A stretch of 32,930 bases of DNA. Source: Elusimicrobia bacterium RIFOXYA2_FULL_39_19. Its GTDB lineage: Bacteria > Elusimicrobiota > Endomicrobiia > CG1-02-37-114 > XYA2-FULL-39-19. This document shows positions 30,995 to 32,930 of the stretch, piece after piece; the stretch's first letter is position 1, and each line of letters starts with the position of its first letter. Under the pieces are notes generated by a model, which made no database searches, had not been told where the DNA came from, and saw only the letters and a list, made by a program, of their open reading frames with translations. A program made the translations under genes and the position numbers. The stretch is from assembly GCA_001800285.1 (NCBI GenBank), contig MGVC01000058.1, positions 1 to 32,930 of the forward strand, in the 5' to 3' direction.

Positions 30995-32596
30995 TTACCT
31001 CTTTATTGCCGGCGCTACGTGTACTCTGCTATTTTTTATCTGCTTGTTGTTAAGCCCCGATATAATTTTTGCCGCATTTTCTATTGGCACTTCAAAAAAC
31101 GAAAATTTATCATGTATGCTTATTCTCTGAATTAAATGCCCCTGAATACCCGTTTCATTTCTTATGGCATCCACTAAATCTCTGGGGCCGATGTTCTGCA
31201 GTTTGCCCAGTGTGATAAACAGCCTGGCTTTGCCTTCCGGCGCGCCGGTGTTGCGTAAATCGTCCATATCAAAATCTTCACCGCCGGCAGATTCTTCCTT
31301 GTTTTTTACACCCACTACCGTTATTTTTAGTAACGCCGCCGCCACATCAATGGCTGTCAGCTCATCTTTTAATATATTTTCAATCTGCAATACATATTTA
31401 TTCAGGTTGCCGTCAGAAATAACTTTCTTTATGCGTTCCATTAAAATATTGCTTCTTATGCCTTCCACGTCATCGGTAGACGGCACTCTCTGGCGCTGTA
31501 TTTTTACTTTTGAATATCTCTGTATATCTTTGAGTTTTCCGTATTCGCTTCCTGAAACAAAGGTAAATGCTTTCCCCGGTTTTCCCGCGCGGCCGGTACG
31601 GCCAATTCTATGCACATAATATTCTTCATTCTGCGGAACGTCGTAGTTAAACACCGCTTCAATATCATCCACGTCTATTCCGCGGGCCGCCACGTCTGTA
31701 GCTACCAGAATTTCTATAGACCCTCTTCTAAACTTGGACATTATGCGGTCTCTCTGCACCTGTTTCATGTCACCGTGCAGTTTTTCCGCCAGGTAGCCGC
31801 GCGCCTGGAGGTGGTCTACCAGCTCATCAACTTTATTTTTTGTATTACAGAAAACCAGCGCCAGTTTAATATTATAAAAATCCAGTATTCTTGAAAGCGC
31901 TTCCAGTTTTGAGGCTTCGTTTACTTCACAGTAATTCTGTTCAGTGTTGGGCACGGTAAGTATTTCGTGCACTACTTTTATCATCTGCGGTTTTTTCTGG
32001 TATTTTGCTGTAAGCGTTAAAAACTGTTTAGGCATTGTAGCAGAGAAAAACATAGTCTGCTTTTCTTTGGGCATGCCTTTTAATATAAGCTCTATGTCTT
32101 CAATAAAACCCATATCCAGCATTTCATCGGCTTCATCAAGCACTACCATATTTACGGACTGCACCTTCAGGGTTTTGCGCTGAAGATGGTCTATCACTCT
32201 GCCGGGTGTTCCTATAATAATCTGCGCGCCGTAATTAAGCGCGTGAATCTGCCTGTCTATTGGCTGCCCTCCATAAACCGGCACCACGTGCAGGCCTCTT
32301 TTATATTTTGAAAGTTTTTTAAACTCTTCCGCCACCTGAATAGCAAGCTCTCTGGTAGGGCAGAGAATAACTGCCTGTAAATCTTTTGATTTTACGTTTA
32401 TTCTTTCCAATATCGGTATGCCAAAAGCCAATGTTTTTCCTGTGCCGGTCTGCGCCTGCCCGCAAATATCTTTTCCCTCAAGTAATACCGGGATAGCCTG
32501 CGACTGTATGGGAGTGGCTTCTTCAAAACCCATATCAGTAATGGCCTTGCTTAATTCTTGCGACAACTTCAATTCTGAAAACTTTAAATTCTGCAT
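30995..32596 (-). CDS. DEAD-box ATP-dependent RNA helicase with DbpA-type RNA-binding domain
   Basis: A 533-aa helicase (CshA/DeaD type). Motifs: Q (ATPIQSQAIP), I AQTGTGKT, Ia PTRELAIQ, Ib GTPGRVIDH, II DEAD, III SAT, IV LVFCNTK, V ATDVAARGIDV, VI HRIGRTGRAG, all intact in two RecA domains (to about residue 370). A linker leads to a C-terminal DbpA-like RNA-binding domain (about 455-530: RLFITLGKLQNIGPRDLVDAI, HDKFSFFEVP). Such helicases remodel rRNA and mRNA, often at low temperature. AGAGGAG precedes the ATG at 32596. Upstream are a short overlapping reading frame and the conserved leader RNA. Confidence 0.95.
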   Translation of the reverse strand: MQNLKFSELKLSQELSKAITDMGFEEATPIQSQAIPVLLEGKDICGQAQTGTGKTLAFGIPILERINVKSKDLQAVILCPTRELAIQVAEEFKKLSKYKRGLHVVPVYGGQPIDRQIHALNYGAQIIIGTPGRVIDHLQRKTLKVQSVNMVVLDEADEMLDMGFIEDIELILKGMPKEKQTMFFSATMPKQFLTLTAKYQKKPQMIKVVHEILTVPNTEQNYCEVNEASKLEALSRILDFYNIKLALVFCNTKNKVDELVDHLQARGYLAEKLHGDMKQVQRDRIMSKFRRGSIEILVATDVAARGIDVDDIEAVFNYDVPQNEEYYVHRIGRTGRAGKPGKAFTFVSGSEYGKLKDIQRYSKVKIQRQRVPSTDDVEGIRSNILMERIKKVISDGNLNKYVLQIENILKDELTAIDVAAALLKITVVGVKNKEESAGGEDFDMDDLRNTGAPEGKARLFITLGKLQNIGPRDLVDAIRNETGIQGHLIQRISIHDKFSFFEVPIENAAKIISGLNNKQIKNSRVHVAPAIKR

Positions 32597-32643
32597 TTTC
32601 TCTCTCCTCTCATAAGTGGTGAAAAATACGCTACTCGCAGCAT
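32584..32643 (-). CDS. Possible 19-aa upstream peptide overlapping the helicase start
   Basis: ATG 32643 follows the leader's GGGAG by 5 nt and opens a 19-codon frame (MLRVAYFSPLMRGERKCRI) that ends out of frame inside the first codons of the helicase gene. The arrangement would allow translational coupling. It could equally be chance, as the helicase has its own Shine-Dalgarno within this frame. Confidence 0.3.
   Translation of the reverse strand: MLRVAYFSPLMRGERKCRI
32612..32634 (-). repeat. 23-bp direct repeat flanking the helicase leader, copy 1
   Basis: On the plus strand ATAAGTGGTGAAA then AATACGCTAC. It matches 32792-32814 at 21 of 23 positions, exactly 180 bp apart; the leader RNA lies between the two copies. 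Confidence 0.65.
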
Positions 32644-32648
32644 CTTTT

Positions 32649-32781
32649 CTCCCTTTTAAGTGTTTGTCCGAAGGACATGTGTTGCCTGCTATCCTTCCAA
32701 TCGGATATCAACAGGCACGAATTAGGTCGCTGACATTTACTCCGACGGTTTGAATTATTTATTGTATTTGAAATAATCCAG
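32649..32781 (-). promoter_or_regulatory. Conserved structured leader RNA, copy 3 (helicase gene)
   Basis: On the minus strand, P1 is TGGATTATTT/AAATAATTCA (32780-32771 with 32760-32751). The linker CGGAGTAAATGTCAGCGACCTAATTCGT (given in parts in copy 1) is conserved. P2 is GCCTGTT/AGCAGGC (32716-32710 with 32690-32684), bulge GAT, inner stem ATCC/GGAT, loop GATTGGAA (32702-32695). P3 is TGTCC-TTC-GGACA, then GGGAG (32653-32649). P1 shows a compensatory change against copy 1 (C-G to U-A). Confidence 0.72.
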
Positions 32782-32791
32782 TCAGTGGGTT

Positions 32792-32814
32792 ATAAGTGGT
32801 GAAAGATACGTTAC
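32792..32814 (-). repeat. 23-bp direct repeat flanking the helicase leader, copy 2
   Basis: On the plus strand ATAAGTGGTGAAA then GATACGTTAC, the upstream partner of 32612-32634. Confidence 0.65.
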
Positions 32815-32930
32815 CCCGATTTTTCCTTTTACTAACGGTCATCGGGATACTGTTATGTTAATGTCAAGCACAAATGCAAATTAAGCAAAATTCTTTGCCA
32901 TTCAAAAAGCAAACACTAAAAAGGCAACTT

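Noticed and set aside
32862-32867. -35 box (TTGACA on the minus strand) for the helicase transcript
   Set aside because: No acceptable -10 box lies 16-18 nt downstream, so I did not annotate a promoter.

Overview
The window is AT-rich chromosomal DNA from a diderm (Gram-negative) bacterium, most likely an uncultured lineage of the Elusimicrobiota / Omnitrophota / Goldbacteria kind. The evidence is indirect: a type IV prepilin, outer-membrane barrels, a PorV-like protein beside a secreted protein with a FlgD/T9SS-like C-terminus, large secreted repeat proteins, and a GldA/F/G-type ABC system. There is no rRNA and no phylogenetic marker strong enough to settle the phylum. No phage, plasmid, insertion sequence or CRISPR array was seen.

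Layout. 0.2-3.8 kb (minus): DUF4143 ATPase, small zincin-like metallopeptidase, type IV prepilin, CBM9-like protein with a structured leader, and a MshEN-domain protein. 3.9-5.0 kb (plus): MalK/UgpC-type ABC ATPase. 5.0-8.05 kb (plus): ECF sigma factor, membrane anti-sigma factor with an external CBM48/AMPK-type glycan-binding domain, a small secreted protein and an outer-membrane barrel. 8.0-12.6 kb (minus): PorV-like protein and a 1220-aa repeat protein. 12.7-13.4 kb (minus): a paralogue of the small secreted protein. 13.6-18.1 kb (plus): GldA/GldF/GldG/DUF4340 ABC system. 18.5-19.1 kb: initiator tRNA followed by a non-coding, highly structured stretch. 19.1-22.2 kb (minus): a secreted FN3/SBBP-repeat protein and a zinc-ribbon/barrel gene interrupted by one in-frame TAG. 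22.3-26.4 kb (plus): XRE-cupin regulator, M20-like protein and two acetate-kinase-like proteins. 26.4-28.8 kb (minus): a GT-C glycosyltransferase fused to a DUF2993-like domain. 28.9-30.2 kb (plus): Gfo/Idh/MocA oxidoreductase. 30.5-31.0 kb (plus): tandem PC4-like protein. 31.0-32.6 kb (minus): DEAD-box RNA helicase.

Main discoveries. (1) A conserved, covarying 5' leader RNA sits directly in front of three unrelated genes: the CBM9-like protein, the PC4-like protein and the DEAD-box helicase. It contains a hairpin with an invariant TTGGAA loop and looks like an undescribed cis-regulatory RNA. (2) An ECF-type promoter, TGTAACTTT-N12-TTGTATAT, occurs with identical spacing before the sigma gene, before its anti-sigma gene and before the distant paralogue of the operon's third gene. 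This is a readable autoregulated regulon. (3) An XRE-cupin / M20 / AckA / AckA operon whose three enzyme-like proteins have lost key active-site residues, in a partly complementary way for the two kinases, with repeated GTGTTWACA sites upstream. (4) Five genes have promoters so close to their start codons that leaderless mRNAs are predicted. (5) Two families of palindromic dispersed repeats, one of which gives a false upstream start to the GldG-like gene.
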